From Nicotiana tabacum (taxonomy: Eukaryota > Streptophyta > Magnoliopsida > Solanales > Solanaceae): a stretch of 64,000 nucleotides of DNA. The stretch spans positions 152,135,584 to 152,199,583 of the forward strand of contig NC_134101.1 in assembly GCF_000715075.1 (NCBI RefSeq), read 5' to 3'. The stretch's first letter is position 1; every line of letters starts with the position of its first letter. Below the pieces are notes generated by a model, which was not told the origin of the DNA, did no database searches, and worked only from the letters and a program-made list of their open reading frames with translations. The translations under genes and the position numbers were made by a program. Of the stretch, positions 34,160-45,170 are shown piece after piece.

Positions 34160-36320
34160 TTCAAAGTTTTTCTTACCGAATAAAATTGTCTTCAAGGACT
34201 ATTCTTTGAAGTTGTTGCTATGGTGTTTCCCAAAAAAATATTCTTCCACTTATAAAATACTCACAAATCCTTTAAAAAAAGAAACTATAATTATCCTACT
34301 CTGAGCTGCCATTGGTTTTTGGAGGAAAGGAACAATATCTTGATCAAGTTTGTGTTCTGCACTGTCACCTTTTATCTTTAGTCCATTAGAGATCAATCTG
34401 GTCAACAATGCAATTGAAGATATTGGATAAGGAAGGAGGCATTATTTTTACTCCTATTGAAGAAAAATTAGGTAATGTGTGAGGTGGGACAATCGTTTTG
34501 GATTTTTAAACTTTTTGACGTGTCAATCGATCATTAGAAACATGTCTTTTTCGTCTCACGTCATGCTACTTCATTTAACAAATTAATCAATGTTGTTTCA
34601 GGTGTCAATTATCCCGACCAAGATGAAAATGTTTTCTAATCTACTCTATGAAAAATATGGTATTACCAAGTTGAATATTCAAACATAACTTCGAAATTGA
34701 TTGAAGACCGGACATTAACTCACTGAACATCTTAATTCTTAGTGGGTAACAGTGTATAAAGGACATTTGTGAAGGAAGAGAATGGATAAACACAACGCAT
34801 GAAGAAAAAAAATCCAATTAATACAGCATATGAATCTGCTAATGAAGGTTACAGATTCGGTCAAGAGGAAGAAATTTATAACATCATAGCCGCTCATGAT
34901 TATTTTGACCGATTGATCTTCCAATATGCTAGTTTCAACCTCTTAAAATGAACTAAATTAGCATACGAAAATTCTACAATAGAATTGTTTAAACATGTTT
35001 ATACAAAGTAGATTGCTTTTTGTATAAAATCTAAAATATTTACCCCGATATTGTCCTAGACAAGAGGTCCACTTCCATTACGGATTCTTTACTAGTTGCT
35101 GGAGCGAAGTCAATCAAAATTCGATGTTTTTGTGTTCCAAGACGTCAGGTTATCATTGAAGAAAAATTGTAATAATGCATGGATGCATAAATATTATTAT
35201 ACCACTCCTACTAAACAAACCAATATATAGTAGCTGAAAGAAGCGAGCAGCACATTGTATAAATTGGACAGAGCTTAAATAAGCAAGCTCTTATCGGTAA
35301 AAGTCATTTTCCATTAGCCTAGCTAGCTAACATTTTTCAGCTAGTTGCTAAATTAGTTGTCAGCCTACCCTCCTCTCACTTTGGAAAGACTTTTAGTATT
35401 TTCTTATGATGATTTGATCCAGAGAGTACACACATCGCTGTACAAGATTTAAAGGCAATGCCATTACCCATCTTTGTTCTTCCCCTTTTTAAGAGTGTAC
35501 TATTGGTTTAGATGTTAACGGCCATAAAACTTGTCACTGTGTTATATAGGGGAAACGTCTAACATGAGACGAAGCAGGCAATAAGTTGAGTTATGAACAA
35601 AACTAGTCAAGAACTTCCTGCTAAGAGTTCTCTATTGCAATATTTGTTGGCCATGCTGCAGACCACGGACAGAAACATCAAAATATGTCTGAACCTATTG
35701 ACTTTGCAGCTTTCAACAGCGCTCGTGTTCAACATAATACCTTAATCTCCTTACACTTGAAAATTATTCTTCATGGATTCTTACCAGGTGTGTCACTCTT
35801 AACCCAGAAAAATGCAAGCCACTGTTTGTAACCCAACTCAATTTGACCCCATTAAAATTAGAAAAGTAGAATCGTTACCCTTTCATTTACCCAATCTGTT
35901 TTTCTCACCCCTAACACTCCTAACTTTTTTCTATTATGGTATTTCGAGTGAATAGAACTTGGAAGCCTCACAACAGATAAATGATTAGTTGTGGGTTGGC
36001 ACAGGGTACTTCAAACAGCAATCATACAGACAAATCATTAGTTGAAGTGTTAAATGATGTACTTTACTATGTTGTATGTGTTTTTGATAAATGGAACGTG
36101 TATTCAAATATACTGGTATGCCAGCAATAAAGCTCCACTACAGCCATTCAATGAGGTATGAGGTGCTCATGCCACAGCTTAGCACCAGCTAGTAAACTTT
36201 GAAAATATGGTATATTGCAATCTAACAGGCTGTTATGACTTATGAATTGCTTTCTGTTCTTTCCCAAAATCAAATAAAACATTTTTCAAGGGTTCAATTA
36301 AGAAAAAAAACTTTGAGATA
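34160..36320. other. Unassigned intergenic sequence
   Basis: About 2.2 kb, AT-rich. Short frames only (60-76 codons, no motif). I see no RNA gene, repeat array or transposon end in it. Confidence 0.5.
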
Positions 36321-36324
36321 TGCT

Positions 36325-36500
36325 CCTTAAAACCATAATATTGATCCTTGAAAACTCCCACGAGGCATAATCTGGGAATGCAAATAACTGAAGCAACTAT
36401 CACTATCTATATCACAATGCTAACCTTAAAACCATAATATTGATCCTTCATACAAATGCAAGACCTTAAAACCATAATATTGATCCTTCATACAAATGCA
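36325..36500. repeat. Short direct repeats, 40-bp period
   Basis: CCTTAAAACCATAATATTGA with TCCTT following occurs at 36325, 36424 and 36464. The last two units are tandem (period 40, with CATACAAATGCA); the first is about 99 bp upstream. Confidence 0.85.
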
Positions 36501-36674
36501 AAAGTACCTTGGTACAAAGGCAAAAGTAGACTTAACAACCCCAAGATCAAAACATAACATAACGAGATAATCATGGCATAGTATCAGTTTTGCAAGTAAC
36601 AAGAAAAAACACCTAATACAGATATTAAACTTTCACCAATTACACGATGATGAAATGCGATATAGTGCTACCAA

Positions 36675-37000
36675 CTAGAAAAACTTGGAGAACAGCCTCT
36701 TCAACAATCTTCGTCTAACTCTGAACAAGGCCCTGTACACCCAAAAACAAAACCAAACAGAATTTAAAGTAACTTTTTTTTTTTCTGATAGGTTGATAAG
36801 CAAACAGAATTTATAAGTAACATGCACAGCAAGTGTTAGATACAGAACTAAATAATAGTTTAAAAAGAAAAGGAGGAGTGGCTCACCTAGTCAACAGCCA
36901 GGTATGATCAACAATCTCCAGAGGCAGAAAGGAACTTTTAGCAGAGAAACAAGTGGAACAACCACAGAGGAGACCCTAATTAGACTTCACAAGAGGAAAG
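36675..37000 (-). other. Candidate spliced exon pair, minus strand
   Basis: On the minus strand TGACTAG|GTGAGCC (intron start 36896) and TTTTGTTTTTGGGTGTACAG (intron end 36733) make a convincing 164-bp GT-AG intron. Joining the flanks leaves one open frame of about 45 codons, ending in a strongly basic-hydrophobic tail (RVRRRLLKRLFSKFF) and TAG at 36677-36675. Upstream it is closed by a TAG in the exon near 36,980. There is no ATG in the stretch I can follow. It may be the last exons of a host gene or untranslated exons of the gene at 38 kb. I do not recognise the peptide. Confidence 0.3.
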
Positions 37001-37966
37001 CTCAATAGGCCACTTACCCAAGAGCAGGAGAAGAAAAGGATATAACTAACTTTTACGTCCCACTTACCAATTTTCATTCCAAAAAACAGAAAATGGTGAA
37101 GGGGAAAACACAACTTAGAGAGGGGAAAGTATGAGTTAGATCCTATTCAAGGTTAAGGAAAACAAATGACAAGGAACACAGATGAAACGAACGCTGACAA
37201 GCCAATTCAGGCATCATGAATTTGTAAGGAGCAAGAGATACCTAATACTCTATACAGGAGAAGTTTCTGCTATTGAATTGCAAAGTAATAGAGGGAAGGA
37301 TCCTAAATTCAAGACAGAGGGCCAAGAATTTAGTCAGTATATAAAACAAAAGTCTGAAAGAAAGCTGTCCACCTAATCTGATCAGAGCTCTAGTATATGT
37401 ACATCAGTTTGACAAAGTCAAAAGCTAACTGATTATGAAGAAACAACAAGGAATGAACAAACTACTAAGAAGAGTATAATCAAGAACAAGAATTTGATAT
37501 CACAGGTAATGTGATCAACCAGAGCACTAAAGATAATTGAGCAACCAGTTCTGAAGGCTCAGCAAAGAACTGCCAAATATAACAAATACCGCAATACCAA
37601 GATTCGTCTGCCAATGACCTCTACACGAACACGCCTCCATGTTGTTGCACCACTACTGAAGCTAACCCGCTCTGCTTATAAGACTAATCAACTTTGAATC
37701 TACCAGGAAATGTTGATCAACCTGCCATTGTTCATCTCATACAACCTAAACCACCAAAAGACTATAACAACTATTGTAGCCCATCCACCATTGAACCAAA
37801 GCTGCTTTCCAGTTCCACCACAACAAAAGCTAATTAACTAATACCATGTCAAGATAAAGACTGATTTATTATTCACCTATATACAATCTACTTAAAAACC
37901 AACTTGCAAACTAGATAACTGCCTTATTTATAAATTCTTCACTAACCCCTCATCACATTCATCAAT

Positions 37967-38509
37967 CTATATTTCAAGATTGAGAATGCGACGAAGAGTC
38001 TGCGTCGCGGAGTCAGTAGTATCAAACAAAACGCCAGGAGACAGGCTGCGATCCCTGGTCGGGGATGCAGGTGCAGATTTAGCCAAGGGAGGCAAATCAA
38101 TATCAGAGGGTGAAACAGGCAACTCAAGGGAAACAGTCCTTTTAGGCTTGAGAGAAAATTTGGGCATAGGCAAAGAACTAGGTGGAGGTGAGTTTGAATA
38201 AGCTGGTCCAGCCCAAAGTTCAGAATAAGCAAATTCATCATTCAAAGACTCCCCTTTTCTAGATTCAGCACCTACTTTAATGTTAATTGGTACTGTAATT
38301 GCACTACTTGGGGTTGATTTTTTTGGAGTGGAGTAGGATCTTAATGGGGTAGGAAGTATACCGGCACCTGAATCAAAAGTCCGGCAATTAATCTCCTTAA
38401 AACCAACAGAAGGAGGTGAGCCAAAATGCCCAAATCGAGCATGGGATTGACCCCTAGTTCTATCATAGTACTGATTCTTATGCTGAGAAACAATAACAAG
38501 TGTCTCCAT
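37967..38509 (-). CDS. Small host protein with Edc1/PNRC-like proline motif (decapping-cofactor candidate)
   Basis: An intact single-exon frame of 180 codons, starting METLVIVSQHKNQYYDR at ATG 38509. The frame is open 10 codons further upstream but lacks an ATG there. Residues 99-118 read WAGPAYSNSPPPSSLPMPKF. This matches the layout of the short motif in PNRC/Edc1-type proteins (A-G-x-x-[FY]-S-x-x-P-x-P-S-x-L-P-x-P) that binds the mRNA decapping activator Dcp1 in yeast and animals. The rest is Ser/Pro-rich and probably disordered, with a conserved-looking C-terminus SATQTLRRILNLEI. A 5' untranslated intron is likely (38557-38795). It is the only open, non-transposon protein gene I can support here. 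The decapping role is inferred from the motif. Confidence 0.75.
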   Translation of the reverse strand: METLVIVSQHKNQYYDRTRGQSHARFGHFGSPPSVGFKEINCRTFDSGAGILPTPLRSYSTPKKSTPSSAITVPINIKVGAESRKGESLNDEFAYSELWAGPAYSNSPPPSSLPMPKFSLKPKRTVSLELPVSPSDIDLPPLAKSAPASPTRDRSLSPGVLFDTTDSATQTLRRILNLEI

Positions 38510-38556
38510 TTCTGAATTAAACAACCGATTCAACCTCACTGCTTTATCCCAAAAAC

Positions 38557-38795
38557 CTGAAGATCTAGTAAAACAGTGTCAATGCTTACTCGCACATATA
38601 CTTGTACGTATACCTATCAACGACCACCACTTCACTCTTCAGTTTCTTCAGATCTATCAGCAGGAACAAAAACAAAATTCAGAAAATTCAAAATAATCAC
38701 AAGAAAAATGACTAACCCAAAAGCTAAAAAGAAAAACCCATTAGAAAAAAGCTGATACGAATTCAGTTAATAAGAAAATACGAAACGAGATTTAC
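38557..38795 (-). other. Probable intron in the 5' UTR of the PNRC-like gene
   Basis: The minus strand donor ATTAG|GTAAATC at 38795 and acceptor TTTTACTAGATCTTCAG ending at 38557 bound 239 bp that is T-rich. The coding exon then starts 47 bases before the ATG. An alternative acceptor (CTGATAG) lies nearer 38650. Confidence 0.45.
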
Positions 38796-39235
38796 CTAAT
38801 TTGTGTGAAATTTATCTTAAGCCCTAATCTAGATCTATATTTACTCAAGATATTTGGTCAGTACTAGTATTTGGTATGGGAGCTTGTGCTCTTTGCCTCT
38901 CCGTATATCACAACATTGGAAGTTCAGCCACTGAGCTTTTTAATACGTTAGTAGAATCTCCGGATTCGAAATGTCCATTAGTCGTATTTTAAATTTCAGC
39001 ACAGGTCCGACGCAACTATTACAAAATTAGCCTCCTAGGTGAGTTGAATAACAAGATGCCACTACCCTTATATTTATTCCAATTTTTCGACTATAAAATA
39101 CGGCATGGAGCTGGAATGGCATGATATGAAACTATCGATTTGACACAGTTACTCACAAAAATAAATTATTTATCTTTATTTATTCATTTATTTTTTAATT
39201 CATAAATTAATTATATTTTCTATCCATAATAATTT

Positions 39236-39420
39236 TTGTGGGAATTTTTTTCTTTATTCTCCAATTCTTTTTTATTTTTATATTTCTTTTCTTCTTCTTT
39301 TTCTTTTTTTTTCTTTTCTCCTTTTCCTTTTTCTCTTTTTCTTCTTATTTTTTTTCTTTTTTCCTTTTCTAATTTCATTTAACTTCTTTTTTTTATTCTT
39401 TCTCTCTTCATAATCTAATT
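39236..39420. repeat. Pyrimidine-rich low-complexity tract
   Basis: It is almost pure T and C (TTTTCTTCTTCTTTTT...) for about 180 bp. No gene. Confidence 0.9.
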
Positions 39421-39837
39421 TCATTTACCGTTTTTATTATTTTTTATTTATTTTTTTATACAATAAGAAAAAATAATTGATATAGTAAACATTTGTTTAC
39501 CTTTTTTAATATAACTAGTACAATATACCTTTTATTTTTGTTATTTCTCATTTTTTAAATTCAATTATTAAACTGAAATAATATTAGTTGTCACTTGATC
39601 TAATTCATTGAATATCATATTGATTGCTGCTGAGCACCATAAATTACAAATAATCAGATTCTAAGAATCAACACGTGATTGACATGCAAACCTTGATCTC
39701 ATTCCCTATAAATATCAGTACACACTTTACCATTAGTAGTAATACAATAAGTTATAGAGCAAGAAAACATAATCTACGGTAACCAAATCTCCATATATAC
39801 TAGTTAGAACAAAAATGACAATAAAATATTGAAAAAT

Positions 39838-40600
39838 GCAACAAAAGTATAAGTAGCAAAAAAGATTTCTAGTACCATGTGATACCAATATGGTATATAT
39901 GTATACCAACAGAGCATATGATTTCTCTAGAATATTGCTACAACTATCTGCGACTATACTACTGTAACAAAACATTAAAGGACGCAATAAAAGTATGAGA
40001 AAATTATATGCTCGTATTGCAAGCTAAATATTCGCAAAACAACTTGCTCATTTCGTATACTAAAAGGGTATATAGTTGTATGGGGTCATTCCAACAATTG
40101 CCTATAACTATAAAAACTATTATACACATAATTTATGTCCATCGGCACACAAAAATTCCAACATTGCAACTCATGTTAATATAAATATTTTCATAATAGA
40201 ATTCACTTAAAATGCAGCTAAAACAACCAAAACAATATTCAACTACCATATGATACCAATATGGCATATAACTATACCAACATGGTATACAATTTTACTA
40301 GTTAATTCCCGGCAACTATATGACTATACTACTATTACATAACACACATGCATAAAGAGAAAAATAAAAAAATAGTGTACCACATATTAATATAATAAGG
40401 TATTTCAAGATATTGTATTATATTACTATTATTAAAAGAAAATCAAATATTGTACCAATTAAATGCAGTTAATACAACCAAAAGATGATTCAACTAGCAT
40501 ATGATACCAATATAGTATATAGTTATACTAATAGGGTATATAGTTGGAATGAATTGTATACCAAAATGGTATATTTGTATACTGTTTGGGTATACAATAC
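39838..40600. repeat. Diverged direct repeats with an ATACCAATATGGTAT core
   Basis: Three related units start near 39838, 40211 and 40461. Each has AATGCAGCTAAAACAACCAA-type sequence, then CATATGATACCAATATGGTA, then GTATACCAACATGGTATA and a tail with ACTATACTACT. The core ATACCA-ATA-TGGTAT is an inverted repeat. Nothing here codes for protein. Confidence 0.7.
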
Positions 40601-41245
40601 AAATTCGTCTTCTTCTCTGGTTCAACTATATTCCAACCCAAATTTTTAAAATCTACTACAAAATCTCCACCAAATTGACTAAAACTTTAGCTACAACCTC
40701 CAATCAACTTTCCAAACAAACCCATACAGGATTGGATCAAAATAATTAAAAATTCAAACAAACCAAGTTATAAGTTTCAAGCTTCAAGATCCTTCAATGG
40801 TGGATTTAATTTTTTGTACAATAAATCTCCAAAAACTAGCATCAAAGGTACAATCTACATATCAAAGAACAATAACTAACGAATTTCAACAGTAAAACAC
40901 TATAAAAAATCAGATCTGACATTTTGAACTCATTCATATGAAGTTTCAAAAATTGATATGTTCTTCCTATGATCTAGTTTTTGAATTATGCCCTGTATTT
41001 TAGTGTTGAAAACTTGTTTGCAGTGCTAAAATCACGAAGGCTTGAAGTTATTTCAATTTTCAGTGCGAACGGATGAGAGAATAGGGCAAACCAATGCCTC
41101 AGTTCTTGGATGCATAAAGTATCGCTGGAATTAGCGGGTAAATAGTTTGAGCCGCATGGGTAGGAGTAGTAAATAGTTTGGTCCTGAGCATTAAAGGATA
41201 AATAGTTTGGAATTAATGGGTATAAAGTGAGATTTTCTCAAGAAA

Positions 41246-41480
41246 CTAAGGGTGTCTAAAGGGCCGGGTCAGTCCGCTTCCTGACCGGCCCAGACCGGTT
41301 GAAACCAGAACTGGCTTGGATCGGTACAAAGGGGGCCGAGTGGGCTGGGTTAATAGGGCAAGGGGTTGGTCCGTTTAACTTGGGGCAACCGGTTAACCGG
41401 CCCGGTCAAACTCTATCAACGGGATTTATTGTAGAACCGGTTAATTGGCCCAAATCGGCCCAAATCGGTGCAATTAAGTA
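41246..41480. mobile_element. Possible hAT-type transposon end with subterminal GGCC/CCGG repeats
   Basis: CTAAGGGTGTCTAAAGGGCC is followed by a dense run of GGCCCGG, CCGGTT and GGCCC motifs over about 230 bp in otherwise AT-rich DNA. Plant hAT elements often have such GGGCC-rich subterminal regions after a short terminal repeat. I did not find the opposite end or the 8-bp duplication. Confidence 0.35.
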
Positions 41481-41763
41481 TTTGGCTCTCATTTTTTTGG
41501 AATTTCATTTATCGTATTATTTAATATTTGAAGTTTGAAGTTTGAACAATTGACGTTTCTTCGTGGTAATTATGGAGTTGCGAAATCATCAAGTGTTCAA
41601 TTTATTGCCGAATTCGGTGCACTCCCTTGTCACGATCCAATTTAGGATCATGACTGGCGCTTAGGAGCAAGTGCCCCCAAGTAAGCTTCATCGGTATTTT
41701 ACAAAAAATCGGCCAGAGATTCCCCTATTTTTGGATCATGCCAAAAAAATTCCTGTCTCAAAT

Positions 41764-41861
41764 TGTGATGACCCAAAATGTCATCTTTAAATTAAATAAT
41801 CATCTCGGTATTTTAAAACCTCGAAAAAAAAGTGCTATCAATAATTCATCGGCTTGTGTGC
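41764..41861 (+). repeat. Chromovirus-type LTR 1, left fragment
   Basis: It begins TGTGATGACCCAAAATGTCATC, as LTR 3 does at 57565. It is interrupted at 41861 by Athila element C and resumes at 53868 (GCGCAGTCCGTATAATTTTC). Confidence 0.7.
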
Positions 41862-43166
41862 TGATAGGAGGTGAATTTAACTATAATTAGGCCCTAAATA
41901 ATCACCTTCTTGTATAGTTTGGATGATAAAAGTGATAACAAAATGCTCTTATTAGTGTTGTTCATGCTTTGCAGGTTATATATGACCAGAGAAGGCTATG
42001 GAGTACTTTTGGGATCAAATATGGAGAAAAAGAGGCTGATCGTAAAATTCCGTCAAGTAAACCACGCGAAACAGATCAAGTCAGAACTAAAAGAGTATTG
42101 TCGCGGTTCCACCGCGACCGCGGCAGAACCGCGGTAGAAGAGGGCTGCAGACAAAGTGAGAATCAGAGAGCAAGTTTGGCCGCGGTTTGACCGCGACTGC
42201 GGCAGAATCGCGGCGGAGGCAGACAACTTCAGGGACTAAAGTGCAAAACACGGGATTTTTAGCCCAAAACCCTATTTTAAACACTAGACTTCGCCCAAGA
42301 GAGGCATGTATTATTTTGGAGAGTTTTTTTGGCAAGAAGAGAAGTGTGAGAGAGCACCCAAAATATCTTGGTTTCTTCTTCTCTTTATTTTTCTCGCAAG
42401 TTTTATGATGAATATTGTTTTAGTTTATTTACCCATAGTTATGAGTAGCTAAATACTTTGTCTATGGTTTTGATGGAACCTATTTGGGGATGAACTTCTT
42501 GTTTATGTTAATACAAATTGCTAGTCTCAATCTTTATTTGTTCAACTCTGTGTATGTTATAGTTAATTGACAGGATCCTCAATTAGCTGTGCCTATTTAG
42601 TGTGCATAACTCGGGAGAGAGTGCATATTTAGGTTATTGTTGAACAACACCACTCCCAAAGTATAAGAGGGACCTATAACTGCGGGTGTAAAGGCGGGAT
42701 TAGGGATAACGAAGCCTTGAGTGTAATCTAAAGTGAACCGTGTTAATTAGAGCTAGCTAATGTACCTCAGAAGAGTGCATTGAGTATATTACTGTAATTA
42801 CTCGGGAGAGAATTACGGTAAGATGAGCGTTCATGGTTGATAGAGAGGTGTTGGTCAATTTGTATGAAGCATAAATAGAAGGGACTCCATCAATAGGAGA
42901 AGTCATTACCTTAGCGTCTTTTCATTATTGTTTACAACCTTAGCATCCTTAGTTTAAAGCTGTTTATTTACGTGCAATTTTAGTTATTGAAGACACCATC
43001 AACTGTGATTCAAATGTTTGGGGAAATTGGTTCTCAAGAGTTTAGTAGTTCTAAAGATAGTGATTGATAGGTTAATTCTCTGTGGATTCGACTCTGGGCA
43101 GAATACTCAGGTTATATTTGCAACGTCCGCATTGTCCTTTTTATAAGGCATAGTTGGGCGTGATCA
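41862..43166 (+). repeat. Athila C 5' LTR
   Basis: Length 1305 bp, TGATAGGAGGTG...GGGCGTGATCA. The GC-rich palindromes lie at 42096-42216. It is 26 bp longer than the 3' LTR, which lost a segment inside those palindromes. A TATA-like TTATATATG occurs at about 41974. Confidence 0.92.
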
Positions 43167-43171
43167 AATTT

Positions 43172-43189
43172 TGGCGCCGTTGCCGGGGA
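43172..43189 (+). other. Athila C primer binding site (tRNA-Asp)
   Basis: TGGCGCCGTTGCCGGGGA, five bases after the LTR. It is the exact complement of the 3' end of plant tRNA-Asp(GUC) including CCA, as I know that tRNA. Confidence 0.92.
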
Positions 43190-43432
43190 CTTAACGGAAT
43201 TATCAATTACCATTGATAGAAATACAAAATTCTTAGTATGGTCAGTTTTCTCTATACCTAACTTGTGAATATTTGTGTAATTAATTTTTCCTACCTGTGT
43301 ATGCCTAGAAACTCTACGAGGACTGGAGAATTACTTAAAGGACTCTCAAACCCCGAGAAAACATTCCGTATATTGAACTGTGCCAACAAAATACTTCAAC
43401 AACCTCATCAAACACACAACCTCGAAATTGAC

Positions 43433-45170
43433 ATGGGTGACGTAGACAACGTCAACAGAAACGTCAGAGATAGGGCACCTCCTGTGCCTGAGGCTGCACT
43501 ATATGACTGGGCACAACCCACAGCTGACAATCTGGCCACTGCCATTGTTGTACCCGCAATACAAGCTGAATCATTCCAGATCACGAATAACATGTTGCAC
43601 TTGCTGCAAAACAAGGGACTATTTTCTGGGACACCAGCCGAAGATCCTCAGCAGCACTTGAAGAACTTCCTGTCGATTTGCAAAACTCAAAGGCAACCCA
43701 ACGTAACTTCGGAAGCAATTAGGCTGTTATTATTTCCATTCTCGGTGACAGGAGCTGCTCAGGTCTGGCTAAACTCACTCCCCATAAACTCTATAGAAAC
43801 TTGGGATGAGTTAGTCAAGCAATTTCACATCAAGTTCCACCCGCCCAACAAAACAACTCAACAAATTGATGAGATCGTGAGCTTTAAACAGAAACCAATG
43901 GAGACACTGCATGAGACATGGAGCCGGTTTAAAGGAATATTGGTTATATGTCCACACCATGGTATTCCATATCAGATGTTGGGACAACGGTTTTACATGG
44001 GACTGACAGATAGCATGAAGAACATTGTAGATGCCTCAGCTGGTGGGGCATTTTTGAGCAAAACTTGGAGAGAAGGTTAGAGTCTGCTTGACAAAATGGC
44101 TCAGAATTCGGGGTGGATGACGAGGAATGCACCTATCACTCCAGTGGTACACTCAGTGCCTTTTGACCCATCAAATTCCATGGCTGAAAATGTGGCGACC
44201 CTTTTGACACAGATGAGCATACTCACCAAAAAGGTGGAGAATCGGGGCAGAAACAGCAAGTGCACATTGTAGATACTACCAATGGGGGCTTGTGCACATC
44301 TTGCATTAGTCAGCCAATTGGTAATCCGTGGAATGCTGAACATGATCATCATTATCAGCACCCTGAGGACATGAACTATGTAGCAAACTATGGAGGCTAG
44401 AGACAGAGCAATCAAAACTGGGGTCAGCAAACTCAGCAGCCATACAGACCACCTCAACCACAGTACAACGCTGGAAACATAGGAGGTATGAGACCTCCCA
44501 ACAATATGACACCTTATCCAAGACCACAGGGGTACAACAATCAGCAGCAAGGGTATCTCCCACCTCAGCAACAGCATGGTGGAAGGCAAGAAGATGGGTT
44601 CACAAGACTTGAAGCAATGATGCAGCAGGTTATTGGGTCCAATGCAAAAATAAATGAAACAGTAGATGCACATGACGCAGCAATCAAAAATATTGAAGTG
44701 CAATTGGGCCAAATTTCAATGTCTCTGAACAATCGTCCTCAGGGGACATTACCTGCAGACACCCAGATTAATCCAAAAGATCAGGGCCCAAAGCAGCTGA
44801 TGGCGGTGAGTCTCCGTAATGGTAGGGATCTAGATGTAGAACAAAAGAGAGCTCGAGAAAATATACAGGCTGAGACATTCATTCCAGTGCCTATTGAGCT
44901 GGATGAGTCTACGATACTGACAGAAGTGACAGTCCAACCTGCTCAGGAAGAAAAGAACATTCAGCAGGAGACTGAGAAAGTAGCTAAGCCAGTTGAAGAG
45001 CCAGTAGTTGAAATAGAATCTGATAAAGAGAAGTCCCAAGTGATTGGGAAGAAGAGACCTCTTGCACCCTTTCCACAAAGGCTTGCCAAGCATCAAAAGG
45101 AGGAGCAGTATAAAAAGTTCTTTGAAATGCTCAAACAAATCCAGGTAAATATTCCACTGATTGAAGCTTT
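43433..45170 (+). pseudogene. gag: Athila C gag
   Basis: It is taken from ATG 43433 (MGDVDNVNRN); a second ATG in frame at 43301 could extend it. The capsid-like region includes FQITNNMLHLLQNKGLFSG, FPFSVTGAAQVWLNSLP and VKQFHIKFHPPNKT. TAG at 44078-44080 stops it. One missing base near 44246 shifts the frame, and TAG at about 44398 follows. From 44488 the Q/P-rich C-terminal part ([18 protein letters not shown]) and the linker are open. The border with protease is nominal because both lie in one frame. Confidence 0.85.

Noticed and set aside
38509..38539. Ten extra N-terminal residues for the PNRC-like protein
   Set aside because: The upstream codon is GTG, not ATG. Plant nuclear genes rarely start there, and METLVIV at 38509 is a good start.
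41299..41538. 79-codon frame over the CCGG-rich block
   Set aside because: Its residues simply translate the GGCC/CCGGTT repeats; no protein signal.
44101..44712. 203-codon minus-strand frame in Athila C gag
   Set aside because: Antisense shadow of the Q/P-rich gag end, hydrophobic by complement of CAG/CAA codons.
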